Shown: positions 46,500-57,362 of the stretch, one piece after another
How positions within the stretch are numbered: the first letter of the stretch is position 1
Layout of the letters: every line of letters begins with the position of its first letter
Origin: Linyphia triangularis
Lineage: Eukaryota > Arthropoda > Arachnida > Araneae > Linyphiidae
NCBI GenBank assembly: GCA_963978545.1
Contig: OZ021733.1
Location: 30,379,330 to 30,443,329, forward strand
Direction of reading: 5' to 3'
Length of the DNA: 64,000 nucleotides
The notes under the pieces: model-generated
What the model saw: the letters and a program-made list of their open reading frames with translations, nothing else
What the model was told of the DNA's origin: nothing
Database searches by the model: none
Made by a program: the position numbers and the translations under genes

Positions 46500-47720
46500 T
46501 TTTTTAAATAACAAGTTCTTACTCTACGAATTCTTTGTTATAGTTGGACAAGAAATTTTGTGTAAAACTGCCTTGTGACAGTCTTGTCTTGCCAGGTAGA
46601 AGAAATCCACAATGAATGAGTTGTAAGAAGTGTTTGCCATTTAAATATTTTCAGAGGGTATTTTACCCCCTCTCTAAATTTTAAGGTGTTTTTGAAATCC
46701 AAAGGGCATTTTTTAGACTAACTTTTTTTCAAACTAAAGCAAAATAAGTTTTTTGACAAAATTAAAAATTACAACAATAACAGTGATGCGCAATCATGAT
46801 TTCACGAATCAGAGCGGAAAAATGCTTTTTAAAAGCTTATTAAAAACACTTAATACTAGCTAGTTTAAGTTTTATGACCATTAACACTATGAAGTCCGGT
46901 GACATCGTGATGGTATCCAGCGAAAACTGTCAGGCAAATGCCGGCGACACCTCAAAAACTATTGTTGGAAAATAAAAAAATTTGCATTTTTTCTTAAAAG
47001 GACGCTATTTTTGAAGGAAAAGGCCAGGAAGGTAGTGCCGCCTGTATCGAAAAATGGATAGATGATCTCTAATTTTATAAAATGGATGATTATTTAAAAA
47101 AATTTAACTATGATTGTCGATGCATGAATTCACGCATGAGGTTAATTCTATGGGGTGAAATTGATTTTCAATGCGTGTTCACACAGATGTCACGCATTTT
47201 GGCGAATTTTGGTAGTAAGGTTGGTTTGGGGATGTCAAAGATATCAACAAAACTGTAAAGTCAGAATTGAAAGCATTCGGATAGAGGACTTAAAAGTTGT
47301 TGCTGAAACTTTTACGGCCTAGCACAGAAGTGCATTACTTCAGATGAAGATTACTCCAAAGTATGTTAAAAATAGTGTTAACTCTCAAAATATGTTCAGG
47401 AGGTATTAGATCAGTCCTGGAAATTAATAGCAGCATCTTATATTTTATTTAACGTTCTATAAATTACATAACAAAGATACAATTAATCTATTGTACTTGT
47501 GTGTTTTGATTGGCATTCTTTCTAGTGAAACCATAAAATAAATTGAATATGTTCTAAATTAAAAGTTTTGTACTTATTTTGTTACCTTAAATTTTTATTT
47601 CTGTATGTTTAAATTTGATGTGTATTACAAGTTCTATTGATTTAAAATTAGTTTCAGATTATATTTAATTTTATTGGGGCATTGTTTAATTTAATCTTTT
47701 TTTGTGGTTGTTTAATTGTT
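46500..47720. other. No recognised gene
   Basis: AT-rich with T-runs. The stretch leads into the exon at 47735; no first exon was recognised for that gene. Confidence 0.4.
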
Positions 47721-47734
47721 TTTATTGTTTTCAG

Positions 47735-47930
47735 AACAAAACAATCCCTCGTAGTGCTTTCCTTATCTAATGAACCTTCCGTTAGTGGAGGTAGTGCATA
47801 TTTTGATATGGATTTAAAAGGTGGTGCTTCAGGATGCAGTTCAATGGATGCTACTCCTTCCACATCTAGAGGAATTGGAGCATCTGTAAACTTGGAAGAT
47901 AGTTCATCGGACAATGTAAAAAAAAAAGAT
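47735..47930 (+). CDS. Exon of an unidentified gene
   Basis: A 196-bp open segment bounded by an acceptor (TTTTTATTGTTTTCAG ending 47734) and donor GAT/GTAAGA (47930/47931). In phase it reads TKQSLVVLSLSNEPSVSGGS, then YFDMDLKGGASGCSSMDATP, ending SSSDNVKKKD. It is serine/glycine/acid-rich and likely disordered. It begins with one base completing a codon and ends in phase 0, compatible with the 30-bp exon at 49618. No domain recognised. Confidence 0.5.
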
Positions 47931-48030
47931 GTAAGATTTTAGTTATTTTGTAGTTATATCAGTACAACTTGAACAAATATTTCAGTTATCCTTTAGGCAA
48001 CCAAAATTACTAAGTAGCTTATTACTATAG

Positions 48031-48300
48031 GGGGAACTAGGGATACTTGACCCAATTTTTAGTTTTGGGTGTTTAATTTTTTATTTTTCATTACTTATGG
48101 GTGTGTGAATGCTGTCTATTTAAACTTCATTAAGTTTTACACAATATTTATGAATATCTTTCTGAAATATTAATTGTAAAGGTAGTAAGATATGAAGTAT
48201 AAAAAACCTTCAACTTGAGTCTAAAATACCAATGTATAGGGATACTTGACCCACACCTTAGGGATAGTACTTGACCCATGTCCAGTAGCAGAAACTTTTC
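48031..48300. repeat. Direct repeats of GGGATACTTGACCC
   Basis: The motif GGGATACTTGACCCA occurs near 48048 and 48239, with a variant GGGATAGTACTTGACCCA at 48262. Inverted relatives (AAGTATCCCTA) lie near 49922 and 49947. This could be the subterminal region of a degraded DNA element of about 1.9 kb that includes the 48540-49070 repeat block. No target duplication was established. Confidence 0.35.
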
Positions 48301-48539
48301 TGCCTGTGTGCGACACTAATTTGGATGTTAGAAAATAATCTGCAGCGTAATGATTATTTCTTTTGAATTTGCATAAAATACTTAAGCACCTAATCCATCA
48401 ATTTTACCAAAAACTCCTGTTTTACATAAATATAGAAATTTAGCAAAATAAATTAAATATTAAAACGGAAATGCTTAAAATTATTGTATCTTAAATTAAA
48501 ATTCTAATCATTCCGTATAAATTCAAACCAAACGGCGAA

Positions 48540-49070
48540 AGCGATCTTCACACTAATCATGGACATAACGGCTCACGCCTACGCGGATGACATCAAAACG
48601 GCATCACAATTCTCGCCGATAGCTACTACCAAAACGGCTTAAACCTAGGTGAAAATTATCACTACTCCAATGCAAATATTGACCACCATATCGGCGCAAA
48701 TCTTGACAATTACATCCAAGTAACAATCCGCAAAAAGGACCATTATTAAGTATTGGCGTTAGCACCTAATATACTGGTAGAAATCTGGAAATTTATGCAA
48801 TAGGGACGATTACACTATCGACGTAACACTCTGCGAAGTTGACTATCACAACCACGTAAATCTCGGCAATGGTGACAATTATTGAGGTGCAAACCTTCGA
48901 AATAGTGGTTATTATATCGACGTAACACTCGCCGAAAAGGAACATCGCAACGACGTAAATATCAGCGATATCTCCCGTCTTAAGCAGCGTGATTCTCGGC
49001 AACAGCGGTCCTCACATCAGCGTAACTTTTAGCGAAGCTAATTAAACTACTACACATCAACGTGCAAAAG
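48540..49070. repeat. CpG-bearing degenerate repeat block
   Basis: Imperfect repeats share CGACGTAACACTC, ACGTAAAT-TC-GCGAT and CCGAAA/CGGC motifs at spacings of about 75-115 bp (clearest at 48816-48980). CpG density is far above the surrounding DNA. The minus-strand frame 48793-49002 merely mirrors the repetition (AEIYVVVIVNFAECYVD) and is not a gene. Confidence 0.55.
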
Positions 49071-49617
49071 CACTCATTATGTTTCTATACAATCTCCTTA
49101 AAATCACGCATGGAGAGCACCACGATTCCGATTCCTCTTTTATGAAATGAAGTATCGCGCATGTGTGTTGACTCAAATCACCTAACTTAGGAATTGGACT
49201 AAATAAAATTTTTTTTTTTTAAAGTTAAATTTGTAAAACGATCTGCAGGCTACTGAAAAATCTACGACGTCCATCTCCCGTCTCGCATTTTCTGCTTCCG
49301 GGCCCATGTCATATATTTATGAGTATACAATTTAAGTTATAATTGCAACACTTTTCTATAATAACAACATAACTCCCATTTATAAGTACAGGATTAATAC
49401 TTTCCTATTCTTGTTAAATAAAAAGAATACTTTTAATTTTTATTAGCTACATAATGTCTACTTTAATTTTTATTGTAGAAAGCTAAACATATTAGCAGTC
49501 TGATAGCTATTTCTGTTCTTATACAAATTCAAGAATAAGAAAATAACTATTTAACTGCAAATTTAAACTCGCATTAAAACCCCAAATTTTTAATTATCAT
49601 TTTTCATTGAAACTTAG

Positions 49618-49647
49618 GTGGATGAAGAAAAGCCTGAATTTGGTCAG
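49618..49647 (+). CDS. Candidate 30-bp micro-exon
   Basis: Flanked by AAACTTAG (acceptor, ending 49617) and CAG/GTTTGT (donor, 49648). Reads VDEEKPEFGQ in phase 0, which continues the 47735-47930 exon without a shift. The acidic composition matches that exon. A further exon may begin after TTCTTTTTCAG at 50989, but its phase does not fit simply. Confidence 0.4.
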
Positions 49648-50385
49648 GTTTGTGTATCATCAGGCGATTTATGCATTGAACATTATATCTTTTTGAAAGG
49701 AGAGTAAACGGATACACCTAATGGTTGTAGTCTGTGAAAACAATGTGGAAGATATTATTATACTGTTAGCTCATGCAACATATCGGTAGCAGGCAACGAC
49801 ATACAACTTTCAAGAATATCTATCAATAACAATACCTTATTATCAATTGAACATCTTACATACTTAAGAAAATGGTATTAGAAGAAGAAAAAATCAATAA
49901 AACCTGCAAAATTCATTCAATTAGTATCCCTATATGCCTTTGGTTAAGTATCCCTAATTGTGCATTTACTACATGCAACCATTTGCAACTTAGTGGATAA
50001 ACACTAATATATATGTAATTGTAGGGCAATTCCGTGGTAACTAATCTGTTTTGGAGGAGACATTTTAGATCATTTTCTATTTCTTATTTAAAAAATGTAA
50101 AGCATATTATGTTTCTTATATTTTTAATCAAGTCCTTTTGATAAGATAAGCTAGTAAAATAATTAATAGTAAGTTTTTTTTGTGCATAAATTAATTTATT
50201 ATAAAATAAAAACAAGCTGTGCAGAGGGGACTGGAAAATTTAACTTTTTAATTAGTTCACTTATCAGCTGGAATCTCTGCTCTACTCAGTATAGTTAGAT
50301 CAATAAAAAAAATTCATTTGAATTTTGATTATTTAGTTACTGAGAAAAAAAGCTTGAAAGAAATCTGATATATATTTCACTTATA

Positions 50386-50745
50386 CAGGGTTCATATGCC
50401 TCAGGGAAATTAAATCAGCCTTTAAATCTCTGGGAATTCTCAGGGAAAAAAGAAAAATATCCTCTAAAACCTGGAAAAACTCATGGTTACTCTGGAAGAA
50501 ATCCTACTCTTCGGTTCTCCTTGTTTAACCCTAACTCAAGGAATTTACAACTACTGAATTATTTGATTACACAGAGAGAAAATTATTCTTAACTTGAAAA
50601 AGGTCTTTTTTTTTTTATCTGAAGAATTTGTGTAATTAAGGTTTGACTATATTTATGTGGCTAAAAATAATTTATTCCGTGAAATGGAGAACATGACTCT
50701 TGAAAACTCAGGGAAATTTTTTTCCTAAATTGAGTATGAATCTTG
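50386..50745. mobile_element. MITE-like element, CAGGGTTCATAT ends
   Basis: Ends CAGGGTTCATATGC (50386) and, inverted, CAAGATTCATACTC (to 50745), flanked by TTATA on both sides (50381-50385 and 50746-50750). CTCAGGGAAA motifs recur near both ends. Probably hAT-related. Confidence 0.5.
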
Positions 50746-51422
50746 TTATAATTTATTTTTTGAAATTATTTTTCCACATTGCGGAAGGGTACAATAATTT
50801 CCAATTCGTATAACGCTTGCAAAATTGCAATTTGCACTTTAAAATGTTAGTTTTTCTTCAAAGAGTTCATTTGTAGATTTTGGCTACGTATTCTGAAAAT
50901 TTGTAATTGAATTTTTTTTCATCAAATGTTGGTTCAGTCAAGTTTTGCATGACTTGTGAATGGCAGATCCAATTCCGTTTCTTTTTCAGGGAAAGCAAAC
51001 ACTGTTCCTGATTCATTGCATTTTTTGAGAAGTATAACTTTAATGTTGTTTTTTCAATTACAACAGTACAAAAGTAACTTGTGCTACAAACAATCCATCC
51101 TTATTTCTAAAACTTTTAAGTTTAAGGACAACAAAACTTCCTAATGATGTTGCCCTACTGCAGGTGTTATTTTGGTGTAAATACCAAGTTATATATCTTT
51201 TTCACATAAACATGGTGAATTTGACATCTTCTGTAAGTGTAAGTGGTGAATTACTTAAAATTATCTCTATATACTATATGTAAGGCAAAGCCCTCACTCA
51301 CTCACTGACTCATTCATTCACTCACTCATCACTAATTTTCCCACATGTAAACAACTCTGAAAATTGGTACAAATATCAACAATAGTTGTTGTTGTTTCTA
51401 ATCTCCCTTTTGTCTGACGAAG

Positions 51423-52487
51423 TCAGACAATATCAGTGAAGCCATTGACATTAATGAAGTCTGACACTAGTTGTGGACAGTTATAAATGTCCTCCCAGTC
51501 CAGTCCAAGGCAGTTCAAAATGTGCTCAGGTGATGCCTGTTCTTTTTGGCATTTAGGGCAAAGAGGAAAATTTTTGCTTCCCCCAGAATATGTGAGGCCT
51601 TTAAGGTGACCACTAGCAAGTCGGGACAGACTGGTATTGGTGTGCCTATCACAAGGAAGAGATAGAGAGTGTCCTGGCTTTTTGGCTTTATACCATTCGT
51701 GAGATGGAGGTATATGCCATTTCGCTTTATTTTGAGCTATTTTCTTTGAGTATAACTCTTGATATGTGAGTTCTTGAGTAGAGAGGACAGGGTGTTCTAG
51801 TCCCTCCTTAGCAAGAGTGTCAGCCAATTCATTTCCGTGGATGTCTACATGTGACGGGATCCACTGAAAGTGCACTTTGTGCAGTCGGGATATGCTCTTG
51901 ACTTTGCGTATTATGGATAGACTGGTTTTGTCTCCCACGAGGGCCCAGTTTTTAAGGTGTTGAATGGAACTTCGGCTATCGGATAGAATCCATAAGTCTC
52001 CGTAGTTGACCTTGCCAAAGATATTCTCTAAACCCAGGTCAATTGCTATTAATTCACTTCGAAAGACAGAGCAGAAATCTGGATTACGTTGTTTAATAGA
52101 ATGTTTCTCTACGGGCGTTTCTATATAAATTCCACTGCCTGCCTGTATATCTATTTTGCTGCCATCTGTATAGATTTTGATGTCAATTGAAGGAATTTGA
52201 TTAATAATTTCCAATGCCAATTGCCTAAGAAATTCCAGACAACATTCATTCTTATTAAGTGTGGTGGGAAGGCAATCAATAAAATCAACATTGGAGAGTC
52301 CATCGTAAGTGTTCAAATTAGTATTAAGACAGTGGGGCTCTACATTATCTGCCATTAACTTCTGTGATTTAACTTGGCTGAAAGGACTGTGTTTCTTAAG
52401 TCTTTGATTGCTTGTCCAGTTATTTAAGTAATAGGCCGTTTTATTTTCTTGGTTTAAGCTGGAAAGTTTATTGAAATATTTGACCAA
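51423..52487 (-). pseudogene. LINE RNase H domain and C-terminal zinc finger
   Basis: 354 codons. RNase H catalytic residues are present: D in IKIYTDGSK (near 52175), E in FRSELIAI, D in ILSDSRSS and H/D in WIPSHVDIHGNELAD. The C-terminal CPKCQ..SPEHILNC is a CCHC finger typical of jockey/LOA-type ORF2 ends. One frameshift near 52480 separates it from the reverse transcriptase part, so ORF2 is broken although this half is intact. Confidence 0.88.
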
Positions 52488-52933
52488 GCCTGCCGCCTTC
52501 TGAGAGAGAGTGGTTGCAGATCCGCTTCGTAAAGGACAATTTCTGAAGGACAGCTACGTTTCAGTCCTGTGATTATGCGGGCAGCACTCAAGTGAATCCT
52601 TTCTAATTTGTTCAAGTTCGTATCAGAAGCACAGCAGTAGATAGGGCAGCCATATTCTAGAATAGGTCTAATAAGTGCCTGATAGGAGGTTCTGAGCGTA
52701 GTTGCGTCCGCACCCCAGTCTCTACCTGCAATGTGCTTAACAATATTTAATCTTTTCCTGGCTTTCAAGGCTATATATTCAATGTGTTTATTGCAAGTAA
52801 ATTCGGGATCAAGAATGAAACCCAAATATTTTGGATGTTTCTCGTAGGTGAGTTTCTGGTTTTTGAGGAACAAGGATGGCTGGTAGTTATAGAGGTGCTT
52901 ATTTGTAGTAAAGAAAGTGGTAATAGTAAACAT
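52454..52933 (-). pseudogene. LINE reverse transcriptase thumb region
   Basis: About 159 codons. HPKYLGFILDPEFTCNKHIE is the conserved segment after the RT palm, and IRPILEYGCPIYCCAS, then LERIHLSAARIITG, are the jockey-type thumb motifs. The catalytic YADD box lies upstream and has been lost to truncation. Overlaps the RNase H frame by 34 bp through a frameshift. Confidence 0.85.
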
Positions 52934-52936
52934 AGA

Positions 52937-53830
52937 AAAAGTAAGCTATTCCGATCTCGATTAACCTACTTTAAGGGGTGGAAAGGGGTTAAACGTTCCA
53001 AACGAGGGATATTCGAATATCCCACTTCTCATATGGTCACAACTCTGAAAATCGGTGCGAATGTCAAAAAAGATAGAGAAAGATTAAGCTATTCCGATCT
53101 CGATTAACCCACTTTAAGAAGTCGATAAAGGATTAAATGTTCCAAACGAGGGATATTCAATGTCCTACTTCCCATTTCGTCGCAACTCTGAAAACTGGTG
53201 CAAATATCAACAAACACAGAAAAATTAAGCTATTCCGATCTCGATTAACCCACTTTGAGGGGTCAAAATTTGGGTTAAACGTTCCAAACAAGGGATATTC
53301 GAATGTCCTACTTACCATTTCGTCACAATTTTGAAAATTGGTACAAATGTCAACAATGGATTGGTACAATGGATATTTGAATGTTTTTCTTCCAATGTAC
53401 AATTCTGATATTTGGTGCAAACGTTAAAAAAAAAAGTGATTCCAGTATCAATTAATGAATTTTTAAGGGATGAAAAGTCGACGCAACATTGAAACTATTC
53501 GAGAAATATCTTAATGTATCACTTCCAATACATCTACAACTTTGAAATTTAGAACCAAGAGTAAACATAAACACATTAAACTATTGTAATCTCGATTACG
53601 TATTTGAAAAAGGTCCAAAGGGGGTTAAACTTTATAAATGATGGATATTCAAATGTCTCATTTCCAATATAGTATTCACAATTAATAAATTTTGGAAAAA
53701 ATTTCAACTAAAGAAAGTTCCTATTTTGATACATCAATTTGTTGGGATCGAAATGCCATCAAGCGTTTGAAGTGTAGAATACATGAATGTCTTTTGATTG
53801 CTAAAATGCTCAGTGTAAAATTTCGTAGCT
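52937..53830. repeat. ~140-bp minisatellite of the Helitron
   Basis: Units begin AAGCTATTCCGATCTCGATT at 52943, 53086 and 53226 (spacing 143 and 140). Further diverged units follow to about 53830, each with a GGATATTCGAATGTC-like core and an AACTCTGAAAATTGGTGC segment. Confidence 0.9.
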
Positions 53831-53921
53831 CAGCACGGGTATTCAGCTAGTTAATTTATATTTATCCAAAGGTTTATATAATGAAGAGTGCGAAGCACAG
53901 ATTTCTCCCTATTGGAAAAAA

Positions 53922-54078
53922 AAATTCCGGTATAAAAAGAATATACTGGCTTATGAAACAGGTTCCGGTATGATACTGGATCTGGTATGATACCGGAACC
54001 AGTATCATACCAGATCCAGTATCAAATCGGAACCGGTGTTTCATAAGCTGGTACATTTTTTTTATACCAGAAAGAATT
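53922..54078. mobile_element. 157-bp hairpin MITE
   Basis: Nearly self-complementary: AATTCCGGTATAAA..GGCTTATGAAACAGG on the left pairs with AACCGGTGTTTCATAAGC..TATACCAGAAAGAATT on the right. GGTATGATACTGG repeats inside the arms. It lies 200 bp beyond the 3' end of the BEN gene. Confidence 0.7.
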
Positions 54079-54267
54079 CTGGTATAATATCTGTTTCAAC
54101 ATAAGATACCGGTCTTAGTGTGAAACAGGTACCAGTTTCATACTGGAATCCGTATAGTATTGGAATATTGAATACAGAATTGATATTTATGAGCACAGGA
54201 TTTATCATAGTAACACAATTATATTAATACAAATGTAAAACATTAAATTAAAGAATAAGAAAGATAA

Positions 54268-54273
54268 TTTATT
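54268..54273 (-). terminator. Polyadenylation signal of the BEN gene
   Basis: AATAAA on the minus strand, about 10 bp after the TAA at 54283-54285. An overlap of stop and signal this tight is compact but seen in small genes. Confidence 0.6.
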
Positions 54274-57190
54274 TATAACATTTTAAAAAGACTGAGACAA
54301 ATTCTTTTTATGCTGTTTTAACAAATCCATGATTTTGTCTGATAAAAATTTTCTGACAGCAGCTGTTGAGGCGAGTTTCACAATCTCCGGCTCCTCCTTT
54401 CCTTGATAATCCTTTAACCAGAATAGTAATCCATCTTAATCGGACCAAAAAAGCATAAAATAATTAGCTAAATGTTAATTGCTAAACAGTGGAAGCATGT
54501 AATATAGAGTACAGAATTTTAGAGGGCTGCAACGAAGCTCGGCAAGAACAGTGCAATAAAACTTTTCAACCATGCTATCGCCCATAATTTATGAGACAAC
54601 GAAAAGCAGCCAAGTTTCCTTATACAAGGAAAAAAAGGAGGGTACAAAAAATACTACCAAGATACTGGATGAATATAAATGTTAGATCTAAACACAGGAT
54701 ACACAAATTTAATTTAAAGTTGTGAAGAGAAAAAAGTATCTTTTAAAAACATTAATTTTTTTTTAGTTGGGGGGGGGGGGGGAATCCAAAGGTTTGGCAC
54801 GTTATCTGGGGTTGGTTTAAATACCGAAAATTATGCATGTTTTTAATCTTCATGGGTTGCTTTATAATAAATGTAAATAATGACGTCATGTAAAAATAAA
54901 TCTTCAATAACAAGAAATCACAACACTGTGATTGATATGACATACAAAGATTGCTACAGTCCATGTATTTCCAAATATAATAAGAAAATGCCAATTTCAA
55001 ACTAAACTCACTTTGAACTGCATCAATTTTGATAGGCGTCAGTGACCTTTTAGCTTCAACTCTATTCTTTTTTAAGCGTCTGCAGGCTAAGCCTGTCACA
55101 CTTCTTTCCTTTAGGGTTTCTGAACACCACAAGGACATGGCAAGATTGCGGGCCAATCTTGACTCGTTGAGATTTTTGCTGGATACAATCTTCAACCATT
55201 GATTTTTTTAATAAAAATTCCTGGTGCTAGTTCCATCTGCAAAATAAGGTAATACCAATTATAATAAAAAGATCAACTGGGTATTTGACTAAACGTTCTA
55301 TACTAATCATGTAGATCAAACAGTTTTTGTACTTGCTCCTACTGAAAGAACAACTCTTTTATCATAGAATGTGTATACTGGAAGTGTACCATTACATTAA
55401 GACCCAAAAGGAGATTAAGGATATGGAAAAACTACTACATTATCATAAAATATTCCAAAATTTACATAACACAAGCCCAAAGGAAATTATATGCTATATA
55501 TATTAAGCTGCTTGAGGCAAAATTTACCCATGATTTTGGGCACCTTGAAGGTAGGTCATTATATTGTTCAGTACAAAGAAACCTGATATTTAATCTATGA
55601 TAATGTAAAACTTAATACTTTTTCAGTAATACTTGAACATGTTACTCGACTAGGGGCTAGTTGTACAATTAAAGAAAAAGCTTGATTGAAATTGTGTCAA
55701 TATTTCAAAATGTTCAGATAGTTTAATTTTTTAAATATAAATATTGTATATAAATACATACCTCCTCATTTTTCCACTTCATTATTATATTATTTTTGTT
55801 GTGAAGGTGTAATTCATTTCCAGCCAATTCAAATGAAGATGAGTTACCTGGAGTAGAAAAATAACACAATTGAGGGCACCCATAAACACGGACATGCATT
55901 TTGCCTTGTTTATAACATCCCAACTAAATCCACAGCAAAATTCCATAAAACTAAAGCTTAAATTAATAAAAGAAAAAAGTGAAAAGCTGTAGTTATATTC
56001 AACTACCAGAGCTTTCAATAAAACAAAAAATTCTTTACTGTAAAAAACTTTTGTTTGGAAATGGGAATTTCCTCAAAGGATCTCATTTGAAGGACAAGTC
56101 ACTTCACAAAGATTCTCAGGAATTTCCTACCTTCTTAAGGGAAATATTCCTTAAACGTCTCCCATTTTAAGCACACATAATTCAATTTAAAATAAGTACT
56201 AGCAATTTTCAAAAGCTTGATATTTAATATTTTTTAAGTTCAAATGATTTCTGATTAAATATTTCAGAACATACTTTCTTGGGGGGTTGGGGCTAAATTT
56301 ATTTCCTGATCACAAAGGTTTGTTAGGGAGAAAGCATCAGGCTTCCCTCGTGGAGGTGGAGTTTGTTCCAATAAGCTACCTTTGGAAGAAAAGATTAATC
56401 AATTATAACTAAGCTAAGATTAATAATTGTAACACATGATTATTATTACTTTTGAATTTTTTCAGACTTAATATCGCAATACATTCCTTCTTCATTATCA
56501 ACTCTTTCATTGGGAAGATTGTTCGTTGCAATTTCGATTACCTGTGGAGGATTTTGCTTTGGAGGCAAATTCTGTTTTGAGCTACCTTTAGAAAAAAAAC
56601 ATTAAACAATTTTAACTAAGATGTAATAGTTATTAATTGCTATAAATTAACTCATCAACTAATTTTATAATCCAGCTTCATATTTTATTTTTCAGAGTAC
56701 ATCACATTAAATATTTAATTATGCAATTAAAATGGATCTTACTTAAAAAATACAGTGTATCCAATACTAATATCAAATTGTCAAGCATTGAGAAAGACAA
56801 AATATATATTTAACATACCATTTGCATTTAGAAATGTAAGCTCATATTCAGATCTTGAAGCTGATCATTTTTTTTCTTTAGCTGTGCAATTTCTTCTTCT
56901 TGCTTAAGCTATAGCAATAATTTGTTTTGAAAAACCACTTTCAATTCTTTACTTTTATAAAAAGATTGCTAATACAATAGAACACCAGGTACTATAAATA
57001 AGGGTACTTTTCCCGTTTCAGAGGAGGGGTGGGGACGTTAAAGGTGGTTAACGTACCACAATATAAAAGGATGTTACTGAAATTTTTATTATTATTACGA
57101 TTTTATTATTGTATTCCGTGACGAGAATACACCATACCATAGTATAGTAACTCAACCGAACTATATAACGTATCCCAATCGTATTTCGTC

Positions 57191-57362
57191 CAACTGATGG
57201 CTGTTTGGTTAGCTCTCTGACCTCGCATGACAAAGGTGGCGAATCCTGGGTTAGGCGCGTATGTTCGTTGTGTTTCGGAATCCACCTAAGTTGTAGATCC
57301 GTCCTGATAAACCTTTATTGTGCATAAAGATGTTCAGCTTACGAACCAACTAACCAACCAAA
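57191..57362 (+). mobile_element. tRNA-derived SINE-like repeat in a BEN-gene intron
   Basis: GTTTGGTTAGCTCTCTGACC resembles an A box region and GGTGGCGAATCCTGG a degenerate B box. It ends AACCAACTAACCAACC, like the SINE copies at 3098 and 12331, but the body differs. Perhaps a related subfamily sharing the 3' end. Confidence 0.55.

Larger units (their letters stand above)
51385..52935 (-). mobile_element. 5'-truncated jockey-like LINE inserted in the Helitron
   Basis: Contains the end of a reverse transcriptase and an RNase H domain, on the minus strand. It interrupts a minisatellite unit: unit sequence ending ATATCAACAATAG lies on the left, and unit sequence restarts near 52943. AATAGT at both edges (51380-51385 and about 52921-52926) is a possible target duplication. 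Its 5' part is missing, as is common for LINEs. Confidence 0.8.
51264..53850 (+). mobile_element. Helitron-like element with minisatellite
   Basis: The left end TCTCTATATACTATATG follows A at 51263, then CACTCACT repeats. The right end is GCACGGGTATTCAGCTAG (to 53850) followed by T. TC..CTAG termini inserted between A and T, without target duplication, are Helitron-like. The interior is a ~140-bp tandem repeat; one unit (AACTCTGAAAATTGGTAC at 51352) is separated from the rest by a LINE. No Rep/helicase is present, so it is non-autonomous. Confidence 0.7.

Noticed and set aside
52784..53420. Frames of 65-107 codons with repeated peptide segments
   Set aside because: Produced by the ~140-bp minisatellite; periods are not constant multiples of three.
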